A DNA stretch of 64,000 nucleotides, from NCBI RefSeq assembly GCF_002101885.1, contig NZ_LQPS01000035.1, positions 62,001-126,000 of the forward strand, given 5' to 3'. Below, in pieces: positions 8,859 through 21,537 of this stretch. Within the stretch, counting starts at the first letter, position 1. Each line of letters opens with the position of its first letter. The notes beneath the pieces were generated by a model. It was not told the origin of the DNA, did no database searches, and saw nothing but the letters and a program-made list of their open reading frames with translations. The translations under genes and the position numbers were made by a program. This stretch comes from Mycolicibacter senuensis (lineage in GTDB: Bacteria; Actinomycetota; Actinomycetes; Mycobacteriales; Mycobacteriaceae).

Positions 8859-9569
8859 TTAAGAATCCAGTCCGACATACCCTGGCGGCCGCAATGCCGC
8901 GAATTCGTCGGTGACGCGCAGCTCGGAGTCGGTGAATCGGTAGCGCGCGGCCGGCCGGCCCCCGCTGCGGCCGGAGCGGGCGGTGGTGCCGGTGCGCGTA
9001 ATCACCCCCCGGCGGACCAGCACCCGCTGAAGATTGGTGGCGTCCACCTGGTATCCGAGCACGACGCTGTAGATGTCGCGCAGCGTTGAGATGATGAATT
9101 CGGTTGGCGCCAAGCCGAATCCGATATTCGTGTAGGACATCTTGGCCACCAGCCGGCTGTGGGCGTGCGCCACCATCGGGGCGTGGTCGAACGCCATCGG
9201 CGGGAGGTCGTCGACCGGATGCCAGTGGGTGTCGCCGGGCAGCTCGGGGTCGGCGGGGGAGGGCACCAGGCCCAGAAACGTCGAAGCGATGGTGCGGGCG
9301 CCCGGCACCCGGCCCGGGTCGGAGAACACAGCCAGCTGCTCAAGGTGGGCGATCTCACGTAGGTCCACCTTCTCGGCCAGCTGACGGCGCGCCGACGTGG
9401 TCACGTCCTCGTCGTCGCGCAACAGTCCACCCGGCAGCGACCACCGTCCGAGCTGGGGTTCTCGCGCCCGTTGCCACAGCAGAACGTTGAGCCGGGGGTG
9501 GCGGCTGTCGACGTCGCCAACCTGGAAGACCGCGGTGAGGACTTCATGCGCGGTGCTAGTATGAACCAT
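8859..9569 (-). CDS. nrtR: NrtR-family Nudix-related transcriptional regulator of NAD synthesis
   Basis: A 236-residue protein with an N-terminal Nudix-like domain ([32 protein letters not shown]) and a C-terminal winged helix ([19 protein letters not shown] then ARYRF). The Nudix box is degenerate, as in NrtR regulators, which bind ADP-ribose or NAD breakdown products instead of hydrolysing Nudix substrates. It is divergent from nadABC with a perfect inverted repeat between them, so it very likely represses nadABC and itself. The start is the ATG at 9569, seven bases after a TACAAT -10; a longer frame up to 10010 runs antisense through nadA and is rejected. Confidence 0.88.
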   Translation of the reverse strand: MVHTSTAHEVLTAVFQVGDVDSRHPRLNVLLWQRAREPQLGRWSLPGGLLRDDEDVTTSARRQLAEKVDLREIAHLEQLAVFSDPGRVPGARTIASTFLGLVPSPADPELPGDTHWHPVDDLPPMAFDHAPMVAHAHSRLVAKMSYTNIGFGLAPTEFIISTLRDIYSVVLGYQVDATNLQRVLVRRGVITRTGTTARSGRSGGRPAARYRFTDSELRVTDEFAALRPPGYVGLDS

Positions 9570-9570
9570 G

Positions 9571-9591
9571 TTTTCGATTGTAAGTCGAAAA
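9571..9591. promoter_or_regulatory. NrtR operator, TTTTCGA-N7-TCGAAAA
   Basis: A perfect inverted repeat (8-base arms if the flanking G and C are counted) in the 45-base gap between the divergent regulator and nadA. Its central seven bases contain most of TACAAT (minus strand, 9577-9582), the -10 box of the regulator, which is seven bases from its ATG. Binding here would shut off the regulator and block nadA transcription. Confidence 0.85.
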
Positions 9592-9614
9592 CCTAATTCG
9601 CGAGAGGAGTCACC

Positions 9615-10667
9615 ATGACCACCCTCACCGACAGCGGTGTGCAGGCGGGCCGCCTGGCCGACCGCATCATCAACTCGCCGGCCGGCTACAGCGGTATCGA
9701 GCCCGACCAAGAGTGGGTGGCCGAGATCCTCCGGCTCAAGAAACAGCGCAACGCCACGATCCTGGCGCACAACTACCAGCTGCCGCCGATCCAGGACATC
9801 GCCGACCACGTCGGGGATTCGCTGGGGCTGGCCCGCATCGCTGCCGAGACCGACGCCGACACCATCGTGTTCTGCGGCGTGCACTTCATGGCCGAGACCG
9901 CCAAGATCCTGTCTCCGGACAAGACGGTGCTGATCCCCGACGCCCGGGCGGGCTGCTCGCTGGCCGACTCGATCACCGCCGAGGACCTGCAGGCCTGGCG
10001 GGACGACCACCCCGGCGCGGTGGTGGTGTCATATGTGAACACCACCGCGGCGGTCAAGGCGCTCACCGACTACTGCTGCACGTCGTCGAACGCCGTCGAC
10101 GTGGTCAATGCCATCGACCCGGACCGTGACGTGCTGTTCCTGCCCGATCAGTTCCTGGGCCAACACGTAGCGCGGGTCACCGGGCGCAAGAACATGCACA
10201 TCTGGGCGGGCGAATGCCACGTGCACGCGGCGATCAACGGCGACGATCTCGAGGAGAAGGCCCGGGCCAACCCGAATGCCGAATTGTTCGTGCACCCCGA
10301 ATGCGGGTGCGCGACGTCGGCGCTATACCTGGTCGGCGAGGGCCACTTCCCCGAAGAGCGGGTCAAGATCCTGTCCACCGGCGGGATGCTCGAGGAGGCC
10401 CGGCGCACCCAGGCCGAAAAGGTGCTGGTGGCCACCGAGGTCGGCATGATCTACCAGCTGCAGAAGGCGGCGCCGCAGGTCGACTTCGAGGCGGTCAACT
10501 CCAAGGCGGCCTGCAAGTACATGAAGATGATCACCCCGGCGGCCCTACTGCGCAGCTTGACCGAAGGCGCCGACGAGGTCCACGTCGACCCCGAGACGGC
10601 GCGGCTGGCGGCACGCAGCGTGCAGCGCATGGTCTCGATCGGGCACTCCGCCCCGGTCAGCAAGTGA
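9615..10667 (+). CDS. nadA: Quinolinate synthase A
   Basis: Condenses iminoaspartate with dihydroxyacetone phosphate to quinolinate, the first NAD-specific scaffold. The 350 residues include [42 protein letters not shown] and [12 protein letters not shown]; three cysteines from the last three motifs bind the oxygen-sensitive 4Fe-4S cluster. The ATG follows GAGAGGAG with good spacing. It heads the nadABC operon with GTGA overlaps to nadB and nadC, and the NrtR-type operator lies 24 bases upstream. Confidence 0.97.
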   Translation: MTTLTDSGVQAGRLADRIINSPAGYSGIEPDQEWVAEILRLKKQRNATILAHNYQLPPIQDIADHVGDSLGLARIAAETDADTIVFCGVHFMAETAKILSPDKTVLIPDARAGCSLADSITAEDLQAWRDDHPGAVVVSYVNTTAAVKALTDYCCTSSNAVDVVNAIDPDRDVLFLPDQFLGQHVARVTGRKNMHIWAGECHVHAAINGDDLEEKARANPNAELFVHPECGCATSALYLVGEGHFPEERVKILSTGGMLEEARRTQAEKVLVATEVGMIYQLQKAAPQVDFEAVNSKAACKYMKMITPAALLRSLTEGADEVHVDPETARLAARSVQRMVSIGHSAPVSK

Positions 10668-12238
10668 CCGGTGGCCCCAGCTGGCAGCAGCGCGCCGACG
10701 TCGTCGTCATCGGCACCGGGGTCGGCGGGCTGGCCGCCGCCCGCGCGGCACGCCGGGCCGGCCGGGACGTGGTGGTGCTCAGTAAGGCAGACACCGGATA
10801 CGCGGTGACCGCGACGCACTACGCCCAGGGCGGGATCGCGGTGGTGCTGCCGGGTACCGACGACTCGGTGCAGGCCCACGTCGCCGACACGCTGGCCGCC
10901 GGGGCCGGACTGTGCGACCGCGACGCGGTGACCTCGATCGTCGCCGACGGCTATCGTGCGGTCTCCGAATTGGCCGGTGCCGGTGCGCAATTCGACCGGG
11001 TAGGCGATGGCAACTGGGCGCTCACCCGCGAGGGCGGGCACTCACGGCGGCGCATCATCCATGCCGGCGGCGACGCCACCGGAGCCGAGGTGCAGCGGGC
11101 ACTGGATCACGCCGCGGCCGGTCTGGACATCCGGCACGGCCAGCTGGTGCTGCAGATCCTGCGTGACGCCGACACCGTCACCGGCGTGCTGGTGGCCAAC
11201 GCCGACGGCATCGGGGTGATCCAGGCCCCGTCGGTGGTGCTGGCCACCGGTGGTCTGGGCCAGCTGTACCGGGCGACCACCAATCCCGGCGGCGCCACCG
11301 GGGACGGCGTGGCCCTGGCGTTGCGGGCCGGGGCCACGGTGAGCGATCTGGAATTCATCCAGTTTCACCCGACCATGCTCTACAGCAACGCCGCCGGCGA
11401 CAGGCGACCGCTGGTCACCGAGGCGGTGCGCGGGGAGGGCGCGAAGCTGATCGACTCCCGGGGTGACTCGGTCACCGCCGGGGTGCACCCGATGGGCGAT
11501 CTGGCGCCGCGCGACGTGGTGGCGGGTGCCATCGACACCCGGCTGCGGGAGACCGGTGACGCCTGCGTCTACCTGGATGCCCGCGGGATCTCCGGCTTCG
11601 AGAACCGGTTTCCGACCGTCACCGCGGCCTGCCGCGACGCCGGTGTCGACCCGGTCAGCCAACCGATCCCGGTGGTGCCCGGCGCCCACTACAGCTGCGG
11701 CGGCGTCGTCACCGACGTCGCCGGCCGCACCGAGCTGGCCGGGCTGTTCGCCGCCGGCGAGGTGGCCCGCACCGGTATGCACGGCGCGAATCGCTTGGCC
11801 TCCAACAGCCTGCTGGAAGGCTTGGTGGTGGGAGAGCGCGCCGGGTCGGCGGCGGCGGCGCACGCGGTGGCGGCCGGACACGTGCGGGCCGTCGCGGCCG
11901 AACCGGGCCGGCAGGCCGTAGTCGAGCGACAAACCGTGCAGCAGGCGATGTCGCGTGATGCGTCGGTGGTCCGCGACGCCGAGGGACTGCGGCGTCTCGA
12001 CGAGCTGTTGTCAGTTGCCGAGGAGCGGACGGTCGCGGACCGCAAGGGTTGCGAGGACGCCGCGCTGACGCTGGCGGCCCGGGTGGTCGCCGAAGCCGCG
12101 TTGGCGCGCACCGAGAGTCGCGGCTGCCACCACCGGGCCGAATACGCCGGCGCCGACGGCGGGCAGGCCCGCAGCACCACGGTCCGGTTGCGCGACGGCG
12201 CGGTGACGCTCGAGGCGCCGACAGCGGTGGCATTGTGA
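10664..12238 (+). CDS. nadB: L-aspartate oxidase
   Basis: FAD enzyme oxidising L-aspartate to iminoaspartate, which NadA uses at once because it is unstable. The 524 residues open with the dinucleotide fold [20 protein letters not shown] and carry [19 protein letters not shown] and [16 protein letters not shown], typical of the succinate dehydrogenase/fumarate reductase flavoprotein family and of NadB. The start is the GTG overlapping the nadA stop; the frame runs further upstream through nadA but the Rossmann motif position fixes this start. Confidence 0.96.
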   Translation: MTGGPSWQQRADVVVIGTGVGGLAAARAARRAGRDVVVLSKADTGYAVTATHYAQGGIAVVLPGTDDSVQAHVADTLAAGAGLCDRDAVTSIVADGYRAVSELAGAGAQFDRVGDGNWALTREGGHSRRRIIHAGGDATGAEVQRALDHAAAGLDIRHGQLVLQILRDADTVTGVLVANADGIGVIQAPSVVLATGGLGQLYRATTNPGGATGDGVALALRAGATVSDLEFIQFHPTMLYSNAAGDRRPLVTEAVRGEGAKLIDSRGDSVTAGVHPMGDLAPRDVVAGAIDTRLRETGDACVYLDARGISGFENRFPTVTAACRDAGVDPVSQPIPVVPGAHYSCGGVVTDVAGRTELAGLFAAGEVARTGMHGANRLASNSLLEGLVVGERAGSAAAAHAVAAGHVRAVAAEPGRQAVVERQTVQQAMSRDASVVRDAEGLRRLDELLSVAEERTVADRKGCEDAALTLAARVVAEAALARTESRGCHHRAEYAGADGGQARSTTVRLRDGAVTLEAPTAVAL

Positions 12239-13104
12239 CACCGCCACAGCCGTTGTCGCCGAACGATCTCGACGAAGTTCGCCGCATCATCGCCCGGGCG
12301 CTGGACGAGGACCTGCGATACGGATCCGACGTCACCACCACCGCGACGGTGCCGGCCGACGCGGTGACCGAGGCGGCGCTGGTGACCCGGGCGGCCGGTG
12401 TGATCGCCGGGGTCGACGTCGCCCTGCTGGTGCTGGACGAAGTGCTCGGGCGCGAGGCCTACCGGGTGCGCGACCGGGTGGCCGACGGCGCCCGGCTGGA
12501 TCCCGGCGCGACGGTGCTGAGTCTGCAGGCCGACACCCGCGGGCTGCTGACCGCCGAACGCACCATGCTCAACCTGATCTGTCACCTGTCCGGGATCGCC
12601 ACGGCCACCGCGTCCTGGGTGGATGCCGTGGACGGCACGTCGGCACAGATCCGCGACACCCGCAAGACGCTGCCTGGCCTGCGGGTGCTGCAGAAGTACG
12701 CGGTGCGCGTCGGTGGCGGCGTGAATCATCGGATGGGGCTGGGAGACGCGGCGCTGATCAAGGACAACCATGTCGCCGCGGCGGGATCGGTGGCCGAAGC
12801 GCTGCGCGCGGTGCGCGCCGCCGCCCCCGACGTGGCCTGCGAGGTCGAGGTCGATTCACTGGAACAGTTTGACGAAGTGCTCGCCGAGGGGCCCGAACTG
12901 GTGCTGTTGGACAACTTCCCGGTGTGGCAGACCCAGACCGCGGTGCAGCGCCGCGACTCCCGGGCGCCCGGGGTGCTCCTGGAATCGTCCGGCGGGCTGA
13001 CCCTGGACAGTGCGGCCGCCTACGCCGCCACCGGCGTCGACTATCTGGCCGTGGGTGCGCTCACCCACTCGGTCCAGGTGCTCGACATCGGCCTGGACAT
13101 GTAG
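12235..13104 (+). CDS. nadC: Nicotinate-nucleotide pyrophosphorylase (carboxylating), QPRTase
   Basis: Joins quinolinate and PRPP, with decarboxylation, to nicotinate mononucleotide. The 289-residue protein carries the family signatures ERTMLNLICHLSGIATAT, IRDTRKTLPGLRVLQKYAV and HRMGLGDAALIKDNH, which bind quinolinate and the PRPP phosphate, and ends with VDYLAVGALTHSV. GTG start overlaps the nadB stop by four bases. It completes the de novo pathway encoded here. Confidence 0.96.
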   Translation: MTPPQPLSPNDLDEVRRIIARALDEDLRYGSDVTTTATVPADAVTEAALVTRAAGVIAGVDVALLVLDEVLGREAYRVRDRVADGARLDPGATVLSLQADTRGLLTAERTMLNLICHLSGIATATASWVDAVDGTSAQIRDTRKTLPGLRVLQKYAVRVGGGVNHRMGLGDAALIKDNHVAAAGSVAEALRAVRAAAPDVACEVEVDSLEQFDEVLAEGPELVLLDNFPVWQTQTAVQRRDSRAPGVLLESSGGLTLDSAAAYAATGVDYLAVGALTHSVQVLDIGLDM

Positions 13105-13110
13105 GCGGCG

Positions 13111-13521
13111 TCAGCTGACGTCGGCGATGAGCACCGCCACCTTGTTGTTCTGCAGGCGCACCGCGAACGGCAACGACTTGTCCGCCGAGCCCGCCGGCAG
13201 GATCCGCGGGTTGGTCAGGTGCAACTCCCGGCGGAACAGGCGCACGTCGGCCTCCCCGGCGGCCAGCACGTTCTTGACCCAGTCGGCCTTGCCGTGGCCC
13301 AACGCGATCGCCAGCACGCCGCCTTTGCGGTAGGTGGTCACCACCGTCTCGTAGGGCTTACCGGATCTGCGGCCCCGATGCTTGATCACCGACATGCCCG
13401 GCAGGAACTTGGACAGCGGTTTGACCACCGGGTTCATGTACTTGATCTGTAGCCGGTCCAGCCACGGCGGGAACACCACCGGCAGCTTGGACGTGCCATC
13501 GGCACTCTTGTCGGCAGCCAT
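13111..13521 (-). CDS. Ddn-like (deazaflavin-dependent nitroreductase) family protein, copy 1
   Basis: A 136-residue protein of the split beta-barrel, F420-binding nitroreductase/quinone reductase family (Rv1598c type). The recognisable core is KHRGRRSGKPYETVVT, then [18 protein letters not shown], where the GR-SG pattern is the cofactor phosphate-binding segment of this family. Convergent with nadC, six bases away. Paralogous to the next gene upstream (13546-13950). An F420-dependent reductase function is inferred from family only; no substrate can be named. Confidence 0.75.
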   Translation of the reverse strand: MAADKSADGTSKLPVVFPPWLDRLQIKYMNPVVKPLSKFLPGMSVIKHRGRRSGKPYETVVTTYRKGGVLAIALGHGKADWVKNVLAAGEADVRLFRRELHLTNPRILPAGSADKSLPFAVRLQNNKVAVLIADVS

Positions 13522-13545
13522 ACGGACTCCGTTCGTCGTGGGTGA

Positions 13546-13950
13546 TCAGGTGATGTCTGCGACCAGTATCCCGACCCATCGGGCGCCCACCCGGGTGATC
13601 CACGGCAGGCCATCGGTGTTGCCGCCGACCGGCACGATCCGCGGGTTGGTGACATGGACCTCGCGCCGGAACAGGCGCACGTCGGCTTCGCCGGCGGCCA
13701 GCACGTTCTTGACCCAGTCGGCTTTGCCGTGACCGAGCATCACCGCCAGTCGTGGGCCCTTGCAGAATGCGCGCACCACGGTCCGGTAGGGGTTGCCGGA
13801 CTTGCGGCCCCGATGCGCGATGACCGCGAAGGTGGGGAGGTGGAATCGTTTGACGACGGGGCTTTGGATCTTGCGCTGCAGGTAGTCCAGCCAGTCCGGG
13901 AAGACATACGGCACCCCGGGAATGCTCTTGGGGTGATCATTGGTCGACAA
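13546..13950 (-). CDS. Ddn-like family protein, copy 2 (tandem paralogue)
   Basis: A 134-residue paralogue of the gene at 13111-13521, same strand, 24 bases apart. It shares [15 protein letters not shown] and almost the whole of [20 protein letters not shown] and the following [13 protein letters not shown]. The N- and C-terminal thirds have diverged much more than the central 40 codons. Likely an F420-binding reductase-like protein made by tandem duplication; I recall only one such gene here in M. tuberculosis (Rv1598c). Confidence 0.75.
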   Translation of the reverse strand: MSTNDHPKSIPGVPYVFPDWLDYLQRKIQSPVVKRFHLPTFAVIAHRGRKSGNPYRTVVRAFCKGPRLAVMLGHGKADWVKNVLAAGEADVRLFRREVHVTNPRIVPVGGNTDGLPWITRVGARWVGILVADIT

Positions 13951-14068
13951 CCGGCAACTCCGCTCTTGAGCTCACATCTGCTGACCACCCTAGTCGGGCT
14001 GTCGACCGCACCGGAGCGGCTTGGACCGCCGACGTTCAGGGCGACTCCCAGGGCGCAGACCGACGTGA

Positions 14069-17204
<3,136 letters not shown>

Positions 17205-17208
<4 letters not shown>

Positions 17209-17828
17209 CCGCCGGACCCGCGGTGGTGATCCTGGACTACGGCTCCGGCAACCTGCGCTCGGCCCAGCGCGCCCTGCAGCGCGCCGGCGCGGTCGTCGAG
17301 GTGACCGCGGACCCCGACGCGGCGGCCGCCGCGGACGGTCTGGTGGTCCCGGGCGTCGGGGCGTTCGCGGCCTGCATGGCCGGGCTGCGCCGGGTGCACG
17401 GCGAGAAGATCATCGCCGAACGGGTGGCTGCCGGGCGTTCGGTGCTGGGGGTCTGCGTCGGCATGCAGATCCTGTTCGCCCGCGGCGTGGAGTTCGGCGT
17501 CGAGACGGCCGGCTGCGGCCAGTGGCAGGGCGTGGTCAGCAGGCTGGACGCCCCGGTGATCCCGCACATGGGCTGGAACGTCGTGGACGCCGCCCCCGGC
17601 AGCACGCTGTTCGCCGGGATGGCTGCCGACACCCGGTTCTACTTCGTGCACTCCTATGCCGCGCAGCACTGGGAGGGCCGTCCGGAGGCTTTGGTGACCC
17701 GGGCGACCCATCGGGTACCGTTCCTGGCGGCTGTCGAGGACGGGCCGTTGGCCGCCACCCAGTTTCACCCCGAGAAGAGCGGGGATGCCGGGGCGAGACT
17801 GCTGAGCAACTGGGTGGAGGCATTGTGA
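17205..17828 (+). CDS. hisH: Imidazole glycerol phosphate synthase, glutaminase subunit
   Basis: Class I glutamine amidotransferase that feeds ammonia to HisF. The 207 residues contain the oxyanion and nucleophile segment [13 protein letters not shown] with the catalytic Cys, and [14 protein letters not shown] with the catalytic His and Glu. [19 protein letters not shown] marks the N-terminus. The GTG start overlaps the hisB stop, and its own stop overlaps priA. Confidence 0.96.
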
Positions 17829-18589
17829 GTACGTCTGTGAACGAGACATTGGTTCTGCTGCCGGCCGTCGACGTGGTCGACGGGCGTGCGGTGCGACTGG
17901 TGCAGGGCAAAGCCGGCAGCGAGACCGAGTACGGCTCGGCGCTGGACGCCGCATTGGGCTGGCAGCGGGACGGCGCGGAGTGGATTCACCTGGTCGACCT
18001 GGACGCCGCCTTCGGACGGGGTTCGAATCGGGAACTGCTCGCCGATGTGGTTGGGCGCCTTGACGTGAAGGTCGAACTGTCCGGCGGCATCCGTGACGAC
18101 GATTCGCTGACGGCGGCGCTGGCCACCGGTTGCGCGCGGGTGAATCTGGGCACGGCCGCCCTGGAGAACCCGCAGTGGTGCGCTCGTGCCATCGCCGAAC
18201 ACGGCGAGAAGGTCGCGGTCGGGCTGGACGTTCAGATCGAGCCCGGGCACCCCGGCGGCGCACACCGGCTGCGGGGCCGCGGTTGGGAGACCGACGGCGG
18301 TGATCTCTGGCCGGTTCTGGAACGCCTTGACCGGGAAGGCTGTTCGCGCTATGTCGTCACCGATGTGACCAAGGACGGCACGTTGGGCGGCCCCAACCTG
18401 GAACTGCTCGGCGAGGTCGCCGCCCGCACCGACGCACCGGTGATCGCATCCGGGGGAGTGTCCAGTGTCGATGACCTTCGCGCCATCGCGACGTTGGTGG
18501 ACCGCGGCGTCGAGGGCGCGATCGTCGGCAAAGCGCTCTACGCCGGGCGGTTCACCCTGCCCGAGGCGCTCGCCGCGGTGCGGGGCTAG
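17825..18589 (+). CDS. priA: Bifunctional ProFAR isomerase / phosphoribosylanthranilate isomerase
   Basis: A (beta/alpha)8 barrel of 254 residues. In actinobacteria this single enzyme (PriA) does both the HisA step of histidine synthesis and the TrpF step of tryptophan synthesis. Visible marks are [18 protein letters not shown] with the first catalytic Asp, [13 protein letters not shown], the mobile-loop Trp in [14 protein letters not shown], and [16 protein letters not shown] with the second catalytic Asp. No separate trpF is present in the trp operon at 24379-29525, consistent with the bifunctional role. GTG start overlaps the hisH stop. Confidence 0.93.
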   Translation: MSTSVNETLVLLPAVDVVDGRAVRLVQGKAGSETEYGSALDAALGWQRDGAEWIHLVDLDAAFGRGSNRELLADVVGRLDVKVELSGGIRDDDSLTAALATGCARVNLGTAALENPQWCARAIAEHGEKVAVGLDVQIEPGHPGGAHRLRGRGWETDGGDLWPVLERLDREGCSRYVVTDVTKDGTLGGPNLELLGEVAARTDAPVIASGGVSSVDDLRAIATLVDRGVEGAIVGKALYAGRFTLPEALAAVRG

Positions 18590-18597
18590 GACCGCGC

Positions 18598-19413
18598 GTG
18601 GCGCTGGACACCGCGGAACTGGACGCCCTGGTCGCCGAGGCGTCGAGAATCCTGGATGTCGCGGCGCGACCCTTCCTCGACGGCCATCGGGCGGGATCTG
18701 CAGTCCGCAAGGGAGGCAACGACTTCGCCACCGAGGTCGATCTGGCCCTGGAGCGCCAGATCACCGACGGGCTGGTGTCGGCGACCGGCATCGGTGTGCA
18801 CGGCGAAGAGTTCGGCGGTCCACCGATCGACTCGCCGCTGGTGTGGGTGCTGGACCCGATCGACGGCACGTTCAACTACGCCGCCGGATCACCGATGGCC
18901 GCAATCCTGCTGGGTCTGCTGCGCGACGGTGAACCCGTCGCCGGGCTGACCTGGCTGCCGTTCACCGGCCAGCGCTACACCGCGGTGGCCGGTGGCCCGC
19001 TGCTGCGCAACGGGGCGGTGCAGCCGACGCTGGGTCCGGCGGCGCTGTCGGACTCCTTGGTCGGCGTGGGCACGTTCAACGTCGACTGGCGTGGGCGCTT
19101 CCCGGGCCGCTACCGGCTCGAGGTGTTGACCGGCCTGAGCCGGGTGACGTCGCGGCCGCGGATGCACGGCGCGACCGGGATCGACCTGGCTTATGTCGCC
19201 GACGGCATCCTCGGCGGCGCGATCAGCTTCGGCGACCACATCTGGGATCACGCCGCCGGCGTCGCCCTGGTGCGCGCCGCCGGCGGGATCGTCACCGACC
19301 TCAACGGCGCGCCCTGGACGGCGCAGTCACGCTCGGCGCTGGCCGCCGCACCGGGGGTGCACACCGAGATGCTCGACATCCTTTCCGCGGTCGGCGCACC
19401 GGAGGACTACTGA
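18598..19413 (+). CDS. impA: Inositol-monophosphatase family phosphatase
   Basis: A 271-residue Mg-dependent phosphatase of the IMPase fold. Metal ligands are in [24 protein letters not shown] (the D-P-x-D-G-T motif) and [18 protein letters not shown]. It matches ImpA (Rv1604), which lies in the same place in the M. tuberculosis his operon. Inositol-1-phosphate is one possible substrate; a histidinol-phosphate phosphatase role is also possible from the operon setting, as IMPase-type HisN enzymes exist in actinobacteria. GTG start eight bases after priA; one base separates its stop from hisF. Confidence 0.88.
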   Translation: MALDTAELDALVAEASRILDVAARPFLDGHRAGSAVRKGGNDFATEVDLALERQITDGLVSATGIGVHGEEFGGPPIDSPLVWVLDPIDGTFNYAAGSPMAAILLGLLRDGEPVAGLTWLPFTGQRYTAVAGGPLLRNGAVQPTLGPAALSDSLVGVGTFNVDWRGRFPGRYRLEVLTGLSRVTSRPRMHGATGIDLAYVADGILGGAISFGDHIWDHAAGVALVRAAGGIVTDLNGAPWTAQSRSALAAAPGVHTEMLDILSAVGAPEDY

Positions 19414-19414
19414 C

Positions 19415-20200
19415 ATGCAGCAGCACAGCGATGTGGCGGTGCGGGTCATCCCGTGCCTGGATGTCGACGGCGGCAGGGTCGTCAAGGGCGTCAATTTCGC
19501 CAACCTGCGCGATGCCGGTGACCCGGTCGAGCTGGCTGCGGCCTATGACGCCGAGGGCGCCGACGAACTGACCTTCCTCGACGTCACGGCGTCGTCGTCC
19601 GGTCGGGCCACCATGCTCGAGGTGGTCGCCCGCACCGCCGACCAGGTGTTCATCCCGCTCACCGTCGGCGGCGGTGTCCGCACCGTGGCCGATGTCGACG
19701 TGTTGCTGCGGGCCGGTGCGGACAAGGTGTCGGTGAACACCGCCGCCATCGCCCGCCCGGAGCTGCTGGCCGAGCTGGCCCGCCAATTCGGCTCCCAGTG
19801 CATCGTGCTGTCGGTCGACGCGCGCACCGTTCCGGCCGGATCGGCGCCCACCCCGTCCGGGTGGGAGGTCACCACCCACGGTGGACGACGCGGCACCGGT
19901 ATCGACGCGGTCGAATGGGCGGTGCGCGGTGTGGAACTCGGGGTGGGCGAGATCCTGCTGAACTCGATGGACGCCGACGGCACCAAGGCGGGATTCGATC
20001 TGCCGATGCTGCGCGCGGTGCGTGCGGCGGTGCGGGTGCCGGTGATCGCCAGCGGGGGCGCCGGCGCGGCCGAGCATTTCGCCCCTGCGGTCGACGCGGG
20101 CGCCGATGCGGTGCTGGCGGCCAGCGTGTTTCACTTCCGGGAGCTGACCATCGGACAGGTCAAGGCGGCGATGGCGGCCGCCGGGATTGTGGTCCGATGA
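19415..20200 (+). CDS. hisF: Imidazole glycerol phosphate synthase, cyclase subunit
   Basis: Uses ammonia from HisH to convert PRFAR to imidazole glycerol phosphate and AICAR. The 261-residue barrel has [19 protein letters not shown] with the catalytic Asp, [16 protein letters not shown], and [19 protein letters not shown] with the second catalytic Asp. GGAGGAC precedes the ATG. It overlaps hisI by four bases. Confidence 0.96.
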   Translation: MQQHSDVAVRVIPCLDVDGGRVVKGVNFANLRDAGDPVELAAAYDAEGADELTFLDVTASSSGRATMLEVVARTADQVFIPLTVGGGVRTVADVDVLLRAGADKVSVNTAAIARPELLAELARQFGSQCIVLSVDARTVPAGSAPTPSGWEVTTHGGRRGTGIDAVEWAVRGVELGVGEILLNSMDADGTKAGFDLPMLRAVRAAVRVPVIASGGAGAAEHFAPAVDAGADAVLAASVFHFRELTIGQVKAAMAAAGIVVR

Positions 20201-20553
20201 CGGTCCCCGGGCTGGACCGGGCGATCGCGGCCCGGCTCAAACGCAACGCCGAGGGCTTGATCGCCGCGGTGGCACAGCAGCGCGGCAGCGGCGAGGTGCT
20301 GATGGTCGCCTGGATGGACGACGCCGCGCTGGCCCGCACCCTGGCTACCCGTGAGGCGACGTATTTTTCGCGGTCCCGGAACGAGCAGTGGGTCAAGGGC
20401 GCGACGTCCGGCCACACCCAGTACGTGCATGCGGTGCGGTTGGACTGCGACGGCGACACGGTGCTGTTGGAGGTCAATCAGACCGGCGGAGCCTGCCACA
20501 CCGGAGACCGCAGTTGCTTCGACGCCGACGTGTTGCTCGGTCCCGCAGATTGA
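20197..20553 (+). CDS. hisI: Phosphoribosyl-AMP cyclohydrolase
   Basis: Opens the adenine ring of PR-AMP, step three of histidine synthesis. The 118-residue stand-alone enzyme shows [33 protein letters not shown], the metal-binding DCDGDT, and [15 protein letters not shown] with the zinc cysteines. It lacks a fused HisE domain, so PR-ATP pyrophosphatase must be encoded elsewhere. Last gene of the his operon; the next gene has its own promoter. Confidence 0.95.
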   Translation: MTVPGLDRAIAARLKRNAEGLIAAVAQQRGSGEVLMVAWMDDAALARTLATREATYFSRSRNEQWVKGATSGHTQYVHAVRLDCDGDTVLLEVNQTGGACHTGDRSCFDADVLLGPAD

Positions 20554-20575
20554 TTCACCCGCGGCGGCCGGGCGG

Positions 20576-20581
20576 TATGCT
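20576..20581 (+). promoter_or_regulatory. -10 box of the first coiled-coil gene
   Basis: TATGCT fits TANNNT and ends eight bases before the GTG at 20590. The same hexamer precedes pykA. It lets the coiled-coil gene be transcribed without the his operon, as a leaderless mRNA. Confidence 0.5.
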
Positions 20582-20589
20582 GGCCGACT

Positions 20590-21369
20590 GTGAACTCCGA
20601 CGAGTCTGACGACTGGTACCTGTTGGAACACAAGCAGCGACCCAGAGGCTTGGAGCTCGAGCGACTGTCGCTGCAGATCGACACCCACTACGCCAAGGGC
20701 ACGGTCAGCGACATCGAGGCGCACATGCCGCGCGATGGGTCGCGGATCGTCGCGCTGACGAATCAGTTGAGTGAATCGCAGGCGAACCTGGAGTCGACCT
20801 CGGCGCGTTTCAACGAGGTGGCATCGGAAATCCCGGGGGATATCGTCGGGTTAAGCGAACGACTGTCCGGAATTCTCAACGGTGCGGTCGCTGAGGCGGA
20901 CGATATTCGCGCTGAGGCGCAGCGCTTCGCCGATGAGGTGCGCGGCGCCGCCCAGGACGAGGCGGCCGCGATTCTCGAAGACGCCGAGGCGCAACGCCGA
21001 GAGGCGGCCGAGTTGCGGGCCGAACTGGAGACACAGCACAAGCAATTGCGCACCCAGGCCGCCCACCTGCGCCGACAGGCCGTGATGAGCGCCGCCGAGA
21101 TCATGCGGGAAGCCGAGAACCACGCCTCGGTGATCTTGACCGAGATGAATCAGGCGATCAACAGCCACGTGGCCGACGCCCAGCAGCGCCTGGCCGAACT
21201 CATCGATGCGCGGGCGAAAATCGTCAACCAGATCGAGCGCACGACGTTTCAAGTTAATCGCAAATCCGAAGTTAACGATAATAACCAGAGTGCCGGTGCC
21301 GTTCAGGTCAGCCGTGAATCGACGCCGCCGCCCAGGGAATCGTGGTTCCGCGAGAACCGCCCGCACTGA
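20590..21369 (+). CDS. Coiled-coil protein of unknown function (cassette gene A)
   Basis: A 259-residue protein that I do not recognise as a named family. Residues 1-55 are polar (MNSDESDDWYLLEHKQRPRG). From about 55 to 225 it is almost continuous heptad-like helix rich in Ala, Glu and Arg, with spaced A-E-A patterns such as EADDIRAEAQRFADEVRG and ILEDAEAQRREAAELRAEL, reminiscent of SepIVA and ATP-synthase b-type helices. The tail from about 225 is Asn/Ser/Pro-rich and disordered. No signal peptide or membrane segment. It is followed by two DivIVA/FilP-like paralogues on the same strand. A scaffold or cytoskeletal role is inference. The end of the gene is relatively AT-rich for this genome. 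Confidence 0.7.
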   Translation: MNSDESDDWYLLEHKQRPRGLELERLSLQIDTHYAKGTVSDIEAHMPRDGSRIVALTNQLSESQANLESTSARFNEVASEIPGDIVGLSERLSGILNGAVAEADDIRAEAQRFADEVRGAAQDEAAAILEDAEAQRREAAELRAELETQHKQLRTQAAHLRRQAVMSAAEIMREAENHASVILTEMNQAINSHVADAQQRLAELIDARAKIVNQIERTTFQVNRKSEVNDNNQSAGAVQVSRESTPPPRESWFRENRPH

Positions 21370-21395
21370 CGCCATTTTTTGCTGTAGCAATTTCG

Positions 21396-21424
21396 GCAAC
21401 ACCTCCGCGACGGTCTGCTACGCT
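21396..21424 (+). promoter_or_regulatory. Promoter of coiled-coil gene B
   Basis: GCAACA (21396-21401) and TACGCT (21419-21424) are separated by 17 bases. The sequence from GGTCTG through TACGCT to TCGCACGG is nearly the same as in the promoter of gene C (22619-22647), so the promoter was duplicated with the gene. A leader of roughly 105 bases follows, ending in GGAGGAG before the start codon. Confidence 0.55.
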
Positions 21425-21537
21425 TCCTCGCACGGCAGCCGAATCATGCCTACTGAGCTGCCGTTATTCGGAGAAAATCGCTGGATGCGCAGTGCTGTCC
21501 AGCCGAAGGGCAAATCCTGTCGGGAGGAGTTGAATCG

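Noticed and set aside
8859..10010. Extended N-terminus of the NrtR-type gene
   Set aside because: The extra 147 codons run antisense through nadA and across the operator; the ATG at 9569 with its TACAAT box explains the gene.
13109..13120. Perfect palindrome CGTCAGCTGACG at the nadC 3' end
   Set aside because: It has no loop or T-run and overlaps the end of the convergent gene; no role as a terminator or operator can be supported.
21375..21392. TTGCT-GT-AGCAA hairpin next to a T-run after gene A considered as a terminator
   Set aside because: The T-run precedes the hairpin on the plus strand, and on the minus strand the hairpin is followed by A; neither direction gives a terminator.
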